The notes under the pieces were generated by a model. The model saw only the letters and a program-made list of their open reading frames with translations, was not told where the DNA came from and searched no databases. DNA of 64,000 nt, taken from NCBI GenBank assembly GCA_030428385.1, contig JAUIDY010000019.1, positions 1-64,000 of the forward strand. The letters run 5' to 3'. Source of the stretch: Rhodothermia bacterium (GTDB lineage Bacteria > Bacteroidota > Rhodothermia > Rhodothermales > JAAAOL01). Positions within the stretch are counted from its first letter, which is position 1. The number at the start of each line of letters is the position of its first letter. Shown here piece after piece: positions 15,625 through 22,960 of the stretch. The position numbers and the translations under genes are program-made.

Positions 15625-16092
15625 ATGGCTGAACCACCCATCACCAATGCGGACCGTGTGCTTGAATATCTCGCAGAGTGCGGGGGAGATGCCCCAACGG
15701 GCGATATCAAGGCGGCACTGAGGGAAAGGACAGGAATGACAGGAGGGACAGTTGCGAACGAACTGTCCAAGCTCAAAGACCGTGGCTATGCGACGAACGC
15801 CGTCTTTGGGAGGTGGACGCTAACAGGGGAGGGGTGGGGCCAATTAAGAAGCCCCCAACCAGACAAGTTGATTGGGGGCGTAGGGGCGGTGGGTGAGCCT
15901 CAGTTATTTGATGAGCTACCCGCGCAATCGGAGGAGGCCGTCGGCTCCCACATACCAGGAGCCGGGCGGGATGTACTGCACATCACCTTCACGTTTGAGG
16001 GCGAGGCTATTCACCGGATCGCTTTTAGCGTTCGGGATCTGCCGGGGGCCTTGGTTGAGCGGCGGCTTGAGCTTGGCGTGAGCCAAGGATGA
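15625..16092 (+). CDS. Winged-helix regulator, candidate prophage repressor
   Basis: The 155-residue protein opens with a winged-helix domain (NADRVLEYLAECGGDAPTGDI, then GGTVANELSKLKDRGYATNAV ending WTLTGEGW). A linker and a short beta-rich C-terminus follow (HITFTFEGEAIHRIAFSVRDL). It is transcribed from the operator-bearing divergent region and is the best-placed candidate for a lysogeny repressor, although it lacks a recognisable S24 cleavage domain. The second half of the frame overlaps a minus-strand open frame (15916-16137) and its terminator-like hairpin, so the true C-terminus is uncertain. Confidence 0.6.
   Translation: MAEPPITNADRVLEYLAECGGDAPTGDIKAALRERTGMTGGTVANELSKLKDRGYATNAVFGRWTLTGEGWGQLRSPQPDKLIGGVGAVGEPQLFDELPAQSEEAVGSHIPGAGRDVLHITFTFEGEAIHRIAFSVRDLPGALVERRLELGVSQG
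15841..15879 (-). terminator. Terminator-like hairpin for a leftward transcript
   Basis: GCCCCCAA...TTGGGGGC hairpin (15851-15858 with 15872-15879), followed on the minus strand by TTCTTAATT. It lies inside the rightward winged-helix frame and 35 bases after the stop of the minus-strand frame 15916-16137. Confidence 0.4.
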
Positions 16093-16137
16093 GGGCGGGT
16101 AGATCGCTGTTACGTGGGTTTCTGTGGGTTCAGGCAT
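15916..16137 (-). CDS. Possible small prophage protein opposite the winged-helix gene
   Basis: The 73-residue product (MPEPTETHVTAIYPPSSLAH ... EGDVQYIPPGSWYVGADG) reads like a genuine protein and is followed by a terminator-like hairpin. It lies wholly opposite the rightward gene's C-terminal half. Both frames cannot be judged from sequence alone; I rate it possible only. Confidence 0.3.
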   Translation of the reverse strand: MPEPTETHVTAIYPPSSLAHAKLKPPLNQGPRQIPNAKSDPVNSLALKREGDVQYIPPGSWYVGADGLLRLRG

Positions 16138-16501
16138 AGCTGCATGAGGGGGGGGGCTTTGGTGCCCCAGCGTTTGAGGGGTACGAGGTGCAACGACGCA
16201 GGAGACGAGGCGACGGGAAGCCCAAGAGGGGAAATCTTGTGAAATCCTGCGCGGGGATTACTACCTAAGAAATTAAGGTGCCACCGCGCAAGTAAACGGT
16301 GTGTAACATTGGCGTAACGTCACCCGCATGGGGGCGCTCCTGCCCCACTTGAACATATCCTATATAGCGTTGTACATTAGGTAAGCCCTCCAAAATGGAG
16401 AGATAGCGGAGGGCTTCATAGAAAGTTTTGCCCGGGTCTGCTCTGCGTTATGCAGGTGGCAGGCGCGGGCTTTTTGCGTTTATACGTTTTTGCCAGCCGC
16501 T
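16093..16501. other. Non-coding stretch, 400 bp
   Basis: No convincing gene lies here apart from the start of the doubtful minus-strand frame. It contains a nine-G run (16148-16156) inside a GGGGC...GCCCC hairpin, a TGTAACATTGGCGTAAC motif near 16302, a sigma70-like TTGAAC/TACATT pair (about 16350-16380), and a hairpin AAGCCCTCC/GGAGGGCTT (16383-16391 and 16408-16416). It may hold the promoter and leader of the 16.5-21 kb genes. Confidence 0.4.
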
Positions 16502-16807
16502 ATGCCCGACGATCCGTTGCACGAAAAAGTGAGGGAGATAGACCGGCGCAGTCAGCAGAATTTCGACACGCTGTTTGTCTCGACGCCCGAAACGCCCTCG
16601 ATGGTTGACACGCTCCGCACGATGCGCTCGGACGTGCAGCGAACAAATGAGGGCCTAAAAACCGTGGACACGAAAGTTACCAACATCACCACGATTCTCG
16701 ACGATAAAACGGGGCAGCGGATGCGATTTTGGGGGCAGGTCATTACCGCCCTTATGTCTGCCGCTGCCGCCCTCGGGGTTGCTTGGCTTGCGATGCGCGG
16801 TGGCTAA
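16502..16807 (+). CDS. Small membrane-anchored prophage protein
   Basis: The 101-residue protein has a helical, possibly coiled-coil N-terminus (LHEKVREIDRRSQQNFDTLF ... VQRTNEGLKTVDTKVTNITT) and one C-terminal membrane helix (ALMSAAAALGVAWLAM). This layout is common in phage lysis cassettes (XhlA-type), and its place ahead of the holin-like and lysozyme genes fits, but the family is not certain. ATG 16502 is preferred to the TTG at 16490. Its 3' end overlaps the convergent lipoprotein gene by 56 bp. Confidence 0.55.
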   Translation: MPDDPLHEKVREIDRRSQQNFDTLFVSTPETPSMVDTLRTMRSDVQRTNEGLKTVDTKVTNITTILDDKTGQRMRFWGQVITALMSAAAALGVAWLAMRGG

Positions 16808-17417
16808 AAGCAAACAGGATACTCACGATAGAAAGCACCGCCGCGATGGCGGCAAGAATCACCATCAGCGCCCCTTCGAAGCGCACCGGAACCACGAACC
16901 GATGCCCCAGCGAATCAAACCGCACGGAATCCCGCTGCATCCAGCGCACGGTTTTGAGGATGGAATCCGCCTCGCTGTGCCCGGCCGCCGTGGCAATCCA
17001 CCATGCCTCCTTGAGCGCGTCTTTGGCGTCGGTGTCCTCATGCTGATGCCAAAGCAAGATGCCCAGGTGATGCAGGTAGAGCGCCTGCTGGGTGTCGGGC
17101 ATCACCCCGACGAACGGGCGAGTGGCCCGGTAGAGTGCCCCCGCGCCGTCTCTGACGGAATCCGCATACAGGAGCGCCCCAAGCCGCCAGATGAGTTTGC
17201 CGACCGCCGCGCTGTCGGTGCGCGTCTCGGGAGGGTACACCGCAAACTGTTCCACCGAACGCCAAAGCAGGGCGCGGGCCGAGTCCTGGTGCCCGCCCTC
17301 CCATAACTCATAACTCGCCACGTTGAGGCCCTGGTAGTCCGGCGCGGCACTTTCGCACGAAGCAAGCATGAGCAAGAAGACAAGGATTGCCCACCCGGAC
17401 CAAAGCCTGGAACGCAT
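16752..17417 (-). CDS. Lipoprotein on the strand opposite its neighbours (moron candidate)
   Basis: The 221-residue protein starts MRSRLWSGWAILVFLLMLASC, a signal peptide with lipobox LASC. It continues with a TPR-like helical region (SARALLWRSVEQFA ... ALYLHHLGILLWHQ ... DALKEAWWIATAAGH) and ends with a second membrane helix (ALMVILAAIAAVLSIVSILF). It is transcribed against all genes from 15.6 to 21.2 kb and overlaps genes at both ends. Lysogenic-conversion genes often have this arrangement, and phage lipoproteins frequently block superinfection at the envelope. Function here is inferred only. Confidence 0.65.
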   Translation of the reverse strand: MRSRLWSGWAILVFLLMLASCESAAPDYQGLNVASYELWEGGHQDSARALLWRSVEQFAVYPPETRTDSAAVGKLIWRLGALLYADSVRDGAGALYRATRPFVGVMPDTQQALYLHHLGILLWHQHEDTDAKDALKEAWWIATAAGHSEADSILKTVRWMQRDSVRFDSLGHRFVVPVRFEGALMVILAAIAAVLSIVSILFAFSHRASQAKQPRGRQRQT

Positions 17418-17556
17418 AGCGGATGCACTGGAAGGCATTTTAGATTTGATGCGGCAAGTGATAGCGGAAAGCGCCCCGTTCCCCGAGACGCAGGAAGGCG
17501 AAGGGGAAGGGCCGGGAGGCGATCCGGGAGAGAATCCGCCGCCCTCGGGGCCGTAA
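17368..17556 (+). CDS. Small acidic prophage protein
   Basis: The 62-residue product has a short helix (SLERIADALEGILDLMRQVIAE) and a Gly/Glu/Pro-rich tail. Its first 50 bp overlap the signal-peptide region of the minus-strand lipoprotein gene, head to head. It is supported only by open frame and sensible composition. Confidence 0.4.
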   Translation: MSKKTRIAHPDQSLERIADALEGILDLMRQVIAESAPFPETQEGEGEGPGGDPGENPPPSGP

Positions 17557-17654
17557 AGGCATCTAAGAAAAGCCGCTTTGGGGATAGCGCGTTAGCTACT
17601 CAAAGGTAAGCAACGCCTAACATATAAGTTTCAACCATTACAAATCGTAACGCG

Positions 17655-18050
17655 ATGGCAGAACTACCACAATGGACCGACGCGATGGAGGAGCGCCTTC
17701 AATACGCCTACGACGTACTTGCAGGCAACCCGACGCGTACCAACCGAAACACCTTCCGACGTTTCGTTGCAGCGGCGCAGGTGATTGAGGATGCGCTCAC
17801 ACATCCGAGGTTCGCGGACCTTATAGCGAACGCCGACTATATTGACTTTATTGGGCATGTCCGCAACTGTGCGGATTCACTCGACGGCACCGACTCCCTG
17901 CCAGACTTGGCATTGATGGAGGGCGCGGCACGGTACGGGAGGGCGGTGCTAACACGGCTTGGCCCCGTGCCCGAACCCGAAGTGACGCTGGAGAGCCTTG
18001 CCGCCGAGATTGAGGCGATCAAGGCGCGGCTAGATGGTGGGGGGCTGTAG
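17655..18050 (+). CDS. Prophage protein, unknown
   Basis: The 131-residue mostly helical protein (MAELPQWTDAMEERLQYAYD) ends with a short coiled-coil-like helix (LESLAAEIEAIKARL). It opens a run of overlapping rightward genes leading to the lysozyme. No family recognised. Confidence 0.55.
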   Translation: MAELPQWTDAMEERLQYAYDVLAGNPTRTNRNTFRRFVAAAQVIEDALTHPRFADLIANADYIDFIGHVRNCADSLDGTDSLPDLALMEGAARYGRAVLTRLGPVPEPEVTLESLAAEIEAIKARLDGGGL

Positions 18051-18052
18051 AG

Positions 18053-18247
18053 ATGCTGAGGAAAATTGAGATTTGCGTTTTAGTGGCAGGCATGGCGGTG
18101 CTGTGCGCTGCCATCGTCGCCTATGCTGGAGGTGGCATTATCGCAAGCTGTATCGGATGGTCCTTAACCATCACGGGAGGCACGGTGGTGATGCAGAGCG
18201 AACCCATCGCCCGCATGATAGCGCGTTACCGGGGCGTCGAAGGATGA
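18053..18247 (+). CDS. Two-helix small membrane protein, holin-like
   Basis: The 64-residue protein has two hydrophobic segments (VLVAGMAVLCAAIVAYAGG and IIASCIGWSLTITGGTVVM) and a basic tail, the size and topology of a class II holin. It lies 2 bp after the previous gene and overlaps the next by ATGA. A second holin-like gene is at 18911; which one acts in lysis is unknown. Confidence 0.5.
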   Translation: MLRKIEICVLVAGMAVLCAAIVAYAGGGIIASCIGWSLTITGGTVVMQSEPIARMIARYRGVEG

Positions 18248-18600
18248 GCGCATACGAAGACCTAATGCAAGCCGTCAAGGAGTTCAGCAGCACGCCCCGC
18301 GTGTTTGGCTATGCCATTGCGACAGATGCTTACCGAAAGCTCCGACAGGAGATTGCCGTGCGGTCGCCCGCCCTTGGCCCGCTTGCGCACAACGCCGCGC
18401 CTCCGATATTCGGGACGCCAATGGTTGAGGATGACGAACTGCAAGATGGTGTGTGCTATGCGTTTTTGAGCCGGGACGCATGGAGGACCTATATGGAATG
18501 GCGAAGCGGACCGAAGCACCTGCGCTTGAGATGGCAGGCGGTTATTGACCCCGAACTCGTCATGCAAGCCGACATCCGCAGCCTCATTGACAGATCATGA
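18244..18600 (+). CDS. Prophage protein, unknown
   Basis: The 118-residue soluble protein (MSAYEDLMQAVKEFSSTPRV) shows no familiar motif. Its ATG overlaps the preceding stop and its stop overlaps the next ATG, so it is translated as part of the lysis-region operon. A longer open frame from 18073 is out of register with the holin-like gene and is not used. Confidence 0.55.
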   Translation: MSAYEDLMQAVKEFSSTPRVFGYAIATDAYRKLRQEIAVRSPALGPLAHNAAPPIFGTPMVEDDELQDGVCYAFLSRDAWRTYMEWRSGPKHLRLRWQAVIDPELVMQADIRSLIDRS

Positions 18601-18914
18601 GCGAACGCCCCCAGCCATACCGCACCGCCAAGATGCCCGCGTTTAACGACGTGGCGAATCTGCCGCCCGTGGACGACCTTCCGCATGAGGGCTTCACGCC
18701 TGCGGACATCGAGCGCTTCAACGAGCGGGCGTCGAAACGCGATGACGTGCTGCTCAGGCTCGACGCGCCGCCCCGCATCATTCAGGGCGTGCGGTGGCTC
18801 GTGGGTTACGCGAAGGATAATGTAGAACTAAAAGACGTGGCACGGCTCGCGCTTTGGCTTGCGCTTGAACTGCTACAGGACCCCGAAATCCGGCTAAAGG
18901 AAGACGAAGAATGA
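18597..18914 (+). CDS. Prophage protein, unknown
   Basis: The 105-residue protein (MSERPQPYRTAKMPAFNDVA) has a helical C-terminal half (VELKDVARLALWLALELLQDPE). It overlaps neighbours by four bases on both sides. No family identified. Confidence 0.55.
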   Translation: MSERPQPYRTAKMPAFNDVANLPPVDDLPHEGFTPADIERFNERASKRDDVLLRLDAPPRIIQGVRWLVGYAKDNVELKDVARLALWLALELLQDPEIRLKEDEE

Positions 18915-19108
18915 AATCCCTCCTACGCTCCCGCAAAGTCCTGCTCGCTGTGCTCGGTGTCGTACAGACGCTTGTACTGCACTACCTCGATTTGCCTACT
19001 GAGGTATGGGCATCCATCAACGCGCTGCTACTTGCTGTGATTGGCGGCATTGCCATTGAGGACGCCGCCACGAAGAAGGCGGGGCAGACGCCGGGGGGCG
19101 GGGCATGA
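18911..19108 (+). CDS. Holin-like membrane protein
   Basis: The 65-residue protein SRKVLLAVLGVVQTLVLHYL ... EVWASINALLLAVIGGIAIEDAA has two membrane helices and resembles a widespread phage family that precedes endolysin genes (SRKFW..LVG...H....P.EVW..I..LI..LIGGIA.EDA). It probably forms the membrane lesion that releases the lysozyme at 19203. Confidence 0.65.
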   Translation: MKSLLRSRKVLLAVLGVVQTLVLHYLDLPTEVWASINALLLAVIGGIAIEDAATKKAGQTPGGGA

Positions 19109-19206
19109 TAGAAATACTGTTTGCCGCCATCGGCGCTACGCTGCTTCTCAACATCGCCGGATGGTCGGTGGTGATGTACGTTCTGTTTAAGCGCGCAGAA
19201 GGATGA
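19105..19206 (+). CDS. Tiny single-helix membrane peptide (33 residues)
   Basis: ATG at 19105 overlaps the holin-like stop and TGA at 19204-19206 overlaps the lysozyme ATG. The product MIEILFAAIGATLLLNIAGW...YVLFKRAEG is a membrane helix with a basic end. Its coupling to both lysis genes suggests a holin partner or antiholin; this is positional inference. Confidence 0.6.
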   Translation: MIEILFAAIGATLLLNIAGWSVVMYVLFKRAEG

Positions 19207-19670
19207 ACCCTGACCGCCTCATAGCAACACTCCAGCGTGACGAGGGCTTTCGCTCGCGTCCGTACGCGGACACCGTGGGCGCTCAAACCATCGGCTACGG
19301 GCGCAACCTCGACGCGAAAGGCATCAGCCAAAAGGAGGCGGCGTACCTCCTTGAGTCCGACATCGAAGAAGCCGCCGCGCAGCTAGACAAGAACTTGCCG
19401 TGGTGGCGGGATCTCGACGCCCCGCGACAGGAGGTGCTTCTAAACATGGCGCTCAACATGGGAGCCGCCGCGCCGGGTAAGGGGCTGCTCTCCTTCAAAA
19501 ACACGCTGGCCCATATCAAAGCCGGGCGCTTCACGAAGGCATCAAGGGGAATGCTCGCCTCCAAATGGGCACGGCAGGTCAAGGGCCGGGCGCGGCGGCT
19601 TGCGCTCGTGATGCAGACCGGGAGCCCGGTGCATTTTGGCGTTCGGTATAAAGCAGATGGGGAGACATGA
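19203..19670 (+). CDS. Endolysin: T4-type lysozyme, GH24
   Basis: The 155-residue muramidase shows the GH24 catalytic start: Glu14 in LQRDEGFRSRPYAD, Asp23, Thr29 and TIGYGRNL, matching T4 lysozyme E11/D20/T26 in identity and spacing. The downstream helical core RQEVLLNMALNMG is also typical. It lacks a signal sequence, so it depends on a holin. It would cleave host peptidoglycan at the end of infection. Confidence 0.92.
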   Translation: MNPDRLIATLQRDEGFRSRPYADTVGAQTIGYGRNLDAKGISQKEAAYLLESDIEEAAAQLDKNLPWWRDLDAPRQEVLLNMALNMGAAAPGKGLLSFKNTLAHIKAGRFTKASRGMLASKWARQVKGRARRLALVMQTGSPVHFGVRYKADGET

Positions 19671-21238
19671 AAACCATCACCAACATACCAACCCTGCTGT
19701 GTTTCGTGCTACTGTTCCTATTCATGGCAGTAGCATCATGCAACGTGGGCGCATTTGCGCAGACCGTCACCGTCACGCTCGACGCCGCCACCGACACGCT
19801 GGCCATCTACGACGCGCCGCCCGATCTGGTTGTCGAGTTTCGCACCACGGAGCCACAGGCCCGCACGCTCGCCTACACCAACGCCAGCTTGCAGGCGGCG
19901 ATCGACCTCTGCGCACCGGATACGACCGGGCTGCTGGATGAGGAGGGGTGTACGTTCGACATTTGCAACCCCGAAGGCGAACGCTTTGACAGCGTGTACG
20001 TGGACGTCACCGGCTTCTTGCCTAGGACCGTCGTTGTGGGGGATGGCGTGGCATGGCGTCAGTCGTGCCCGGTGACAGTAGGCCCGGAGAATTACGGCGA
20101 AGGCATTGACTTCGACGCGCAGAATGAGGTGTATTGGCTGGCATTCAACCCGCGTTCAGCGCCGAGCGGAAACGCTCGGGCCGACACCTTCCGCCATGCC
20201 TTCAATCGCATCTACTTTGAGGACTATTGCACGCTTGATCGGTGGCTATCCACGCCGAACGATGGCGACGATAGCGCCGCCTCGTGGGTATGGAAAAACT
20301 GCACGGCATCGGGCGAAGGGCAATACCGGGGCATTCAGTTCCGGTCCTACGACGATGCCAAAGGCACGCCCTGGGTAATCGAGGGCCTGCACATCTCCGG
20401 CATGAACGGCGGGCATGTAACGGTAGGCAAAGACGCGCCCGTCACCATCCGAAACAGCACGTTTGAATGCCTTGGCTACTGCATGAACGTCGGTAGCGGC
20501 GAACTGGACCTCACGTTTGAGGACGTCCACGCGACCGGCTACCTGCCGGAAGGATGGAACGCGGAGGACACCTGCTCGGGGGCACGCCACAAGTTCTATT
20601 TCGCCTCCGACACCGACCTTACTACCACGAATAGCACGTTCTCGATGGGGCCGCAGGCGGAGTGCCACCTATACAGCAAGCCCCGGTGGCTCCTGCGTAC
20701 GTTTGGCGAGGCGGGCGATGATAGGTGGCAGCGGCACACAAACGCCCGTTTCGGGGCGGGGCAGATCCTTGCCAAGAACTTCTTCTGCCTGGATTGCACG
20801 TTCACGGGCGACATTCTTCTAGGCGTAGGCGGACACCTCGACATCGAGAACAGCGCCGCCGATACCCTGCGCATCACGAGCGACCTATACCGCACGGACG
20901 GCGCGTTTGCCCAGTGGCGTATCGGGGGCAGCGTGTTTCAAAAGGTGGACTTCCGCCTGCATGGCACCCGTGCCCAACGGGAGGTCAAGGTTATGAATAG
21001 CCGGTTCGGGCAGTTCGTGCTCTCGAAATCCGCACCGGGCAACGTGTACGCGGCACGCCTGACGGTTCTCGGATCGTATATCAAAGAGAACGGGAAGCCG
21101 GAGAAGCGCCTTTTTAGCACCAATAAAGACGCCTACCTGTGGCTCCGTGCGTCGGACCTGCGGGGCAGCGGGGTGATGTCCAGGGGGTTCACGGTGGACG
21201 CGGAATCTACGACGTTTAATGGAATCCCGGTAGAATAG
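19667..21238 (+). CDS. Exported beta-helix lipoprotein
   Basis: The 523-residue protein begins with a signal sequence and a plausible lipobox (MAVASC, Cys25). A long beta-rich region with regularly spaced Asn/Thr strands follows (IEGLHISGMNGGHVTVGKDA, VTIRNSTFECLGYC, LDIENSAADTLRITSDL), the pattern of a right-handed parallel beta-helix. Its start overlaps the lysozyme stop. An outer-membrane lipoprotein of this size is unusual in a lysis cassette; it could be a lysogenic-conversion surface protein or block receptors. No enzyme active site is recognisable. Confidence 0.6.
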   Translation: MKTITNIPTLLCFVLLFLFMAVASCNVGAFAQTVTVTLDAATDTLAIYDAPPDLVVEFRTTEPQARTLAYTNASLQAAIDLCAPDTTGLLDEEGCTFDICNPEGERFDSVYVDVTGFLPRTVVVGDGVAWRQSCPVTVGPENYGEGIDFDAQNEVYWLAFNPRSAPSGNARADTFRHAFNRIYFEDYCTLDRWLSTPNDGDDSAASWVWKNCTASGEGQYRGIQFRSYDDAKGTPWVIEGLHISGMNGGHVTVGKDAPVTIRNSTFECLGYCMNVGSGELDLTFEDVHATGYLPEGWNAEDTCSGARHKFYFASDTDLTTTNSTFSMGPQAECHLYSKPRWLLRTFGEAGDDRWQRHTNARFGAGQILAKNFFCLDCTFTGDILLGVGGHLDIENSAADTLRITSDLYRTDGAFAQWRIGGSVFQKVDFRLHGTRAQREVKVMNSRFGQFVLSKSAPGNVYAARLTVLGSYIKENGKPEKRLFSTNKDAYLWLRASDLRGSGVMSRGFTVDAESTTFNGIPVE

Positions 21239-21264
21239 AAAAACCGCCACGTAGTCTGCGGGGC

Positions 21265-21280
21265 GGGTGTTCTTTGAAAT
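21265..21280 (+). promoter_or_regulatory. boxA-like antitermination element in the late leader
   Basis: GGGTGTTCTTTGAAAT, identical to 14236-14251, oriented toward the late operon and 900 bp before its first gene. It lies just after the beta-helix gene's stop. Its core matches the boxA of rRNA and nut sites. Confidence 0.55.
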
Positions 21281-22052
21281 GTTGCAAAAGTGTTGCAAAG
21301 CAAAAAGGGATGCAGGTAAGCCGCTACATCACATCAACACGGCCCGTATCCCTATCGTGCGTGCGTATATTGTGACAAAGCAGATGACGGCAGGACAGGT
21401 GGTAGGCGTGGATAATGCGTATATAATAGGCGTATATGGCTGTATGTAGGAACGACGGTTGTGACAAACCACGTGTCGCACCAAAAGCGTCGATTCTGGC
21501 ACGCTAGGGGCTGTTTTCAATGATTGGTAACGAAGGTTATCAAACGTTGGGCACTCCTATTTAAGCGAAGCGGTGCGTTGATGCGTAGCGGTGCGATTCA
21601 GAGCGGTGTGGTACATGGTGCATACGTATAGCCACGCCAGCTGGTGCAAGGCTGCGGCCTTAGTGGCACGGCGTGGCCTGCGGCCTGCCTGACCGTGCGT
21701 TCCAGGCAGCACGTAGCCCGAAGGTTTTTCAACGAAAAAAAGAGGGGTGCCACCCCCATGCAAGAGGGCGGGGCGTTCTGACATTAAGCCCTTTTATACC
21801 CTCGTGCCGTTTTTACCTTTGCCCTCGTTCACCCTACTGCTGTTTTTAACTTCCTGCAATCCTTGTTTTCATCCGTGGTGGTTTTGCGTGTCAGGAGATA
21901 GGAGTTGTGATAGTTGGTATGGGTGGAGGGTCGTGGTGGGTGGCATCGTGTGGGGGGTAGTCCTTGAGGGCTGGTGGCGCAGCATGGCTATCGCCTACGG
22001 CTATCGCCTGCTGCGGAGAGCGTAGCGTCATCCCTTAAGGTATAGAACGTAT

Positions 22053-22093
22053 CGTGTGTGCGCGTACGCGTATATCGTGCGTGTGCGTGCGCA
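22053..22093. repeat. Alternating purine-pyrimidine tract
   Basis: Two adjoining runs of strict purine-pyrimidine alternation (22053-22075, then 22076-22093), mostly CG, TG and TA steps. Such DNA can adopt the Z form under supercoiling and may act near the late promoter. Confidence 0.55.
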
Positions 22094-22168
22094 GGGGAGC
22101 AACACTTTTGTGACATTTGTAACACAGTTGTAACGTAGATACCAACAACAACAAAAGAGGGTGGGCTT

Positions 22169-22504
22169 ATGAAGGACATGGTGAGGTCAGGTTGGTTTGT
22201 TTCTCTTGTTGCCGGGTGCGTAGTCGCCTTGGGGGCGGGGGCGTGTTATGTGGGGGGGCACGTATTTATGGCGGCGCTGGCGCAGGCGCTGGGCGGCTCT
22301 GTCCGTGCGCATCCTTTTGTGCTGGTGTTGGTGCTTAAGGTGATGCTTGGCGCGGCGGTAGGGTGGCTCCTGTGGCTTATGACCGGGTTGGTGCGCATGG
22401 TCTACGAATGTGCGCACTACCATGTCGAGGGTTATAGGAACCACCACGCGCCTGGGGTGACATACACAGCAACACGAGACTTAAACAGAGGGCGCAATGA
22501 ATGA
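22169..22504 (+). CDS. Small membrane protein, first gene of the late region
   Basis: The 111-residue protein has two or three hydrophobic helices (VSLVAGCVVALGAGACYVGG, FVLVLVLKVMLGAAVGWLLW) and a basic cytoplasmic tail. An AGAGGGTGGG stretch precedes the ATG. No family recognised. Confidence 0.5.
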   Translation: MKDMVRSGWFVSLVAGCVVALGAGACYVGGHVFMAALAQALGGSVRAHPFVLVLVLKVMLGAAVGWLLWLMTGLVRMVYECAHYHVEGYRNHHAPGVTYTATRDLNRGRNE

Positions 22505-22612
22505 ATTATTTAAGGCTGCGGTGAAGGGGATTCACGGCAAGGGGAAAGTGGTTGATAAGGTTTTTTTGCAGGGTGAGGTTGTGGACGGGTACATCACCCT
22601 GGGGGAGTCCCG

Positions 22613-22960
22613 ATGGACGGCTACGGGTTTGACGCCGACACGCCGCTTGTCTCTATGCTTGGGCTCTGCCCGTGCTTCGACCCGTCGGGACCGGAGCGCT
22701 GCCTGCAAGCCGTACTCCGCCATGCGGTGCGCTTGTCTCTGTCCGAGACCGAGCTTTCCGTGGGGACGCTCATTCGTTCGAACGACGCCTACTACCTCGC
22801 CGCGCTAATCCTTGACCGGGAAGGGTACCTGGGTCACGGCACGTCGATTGGCAGCGCATGGGCAGAGCCGGAGGGCATCTTGCTCTACAACACGCTTGTC
22901 TGGAACGGGTTGTGGCAGGCCCATGACCTACCTGACCATGATACTTCCATCCATAAATGA
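22613..22960 (+). CDS. Prophage protein, unknown
   Basis: The 115-residue protein (MDGYGFDADTPLVSMLGLCP) has a good GGGGGAG ribosome site and overlaps the next start. A different frame starting at ATG 22497 (MNELFKAAVKGIHGKGKVVD) looks native for its first 38 residues and then becomes a shadow of this gene. It may be a short upstream gene or a frameshifted N-terminus. No family assigned. Confidence 0.5.
   Translation: MDGYGFDADTPLVSMLGLCPCFDPSGPERCLQAVLRHAVRLSLSETELSVGTLIRSNDAYYLAALILDREGYLGHGTSIGSAWAEPEGILLYNTLVWNGLWQAHDLPDHDTSIHK

Larger units (their letters stand above)
21239..22168. other. Long non-coding region before the late operon, 930 bp
   Basis: I see no convincing gene. It contains a boxA-like element (21265-21280), two copies of TTGTGACAAA (21370-21379 and 21459-21468), several GCGTATA-type short repeats, alternating purine-pyrimidine runs (22053-22093), and a triplet of related TTGTGAC/TTGTAAC half-sites (about 22110-22133) just before the gene at 22169. 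It probably carries the late promoter and leader. Small open frames here have no coding character. Confidence 0.5.

Noticed and set aside
21557-21784. 75-residue minus-strand frame in the late leader
   Set aside because: No ribosome site, composition unlike the prophage genes, and it lies among GCGGTGCG-type repeats.
21747-22025. 92-residue open frame in the late leader
   Set aside because: Cys/Trp-rich, irregular composition and no ribosome site; it lies in repeat-laden non-coding DNA.
22497-22808. Open frame starting MNELFKAAVKGIHGKG
   Set aside because: Only the first 38 residues look native; the rest is an Arg/Ser-rich shadow of the gene at 22613. Noted as a possible short or frameshifted gene but not listed.
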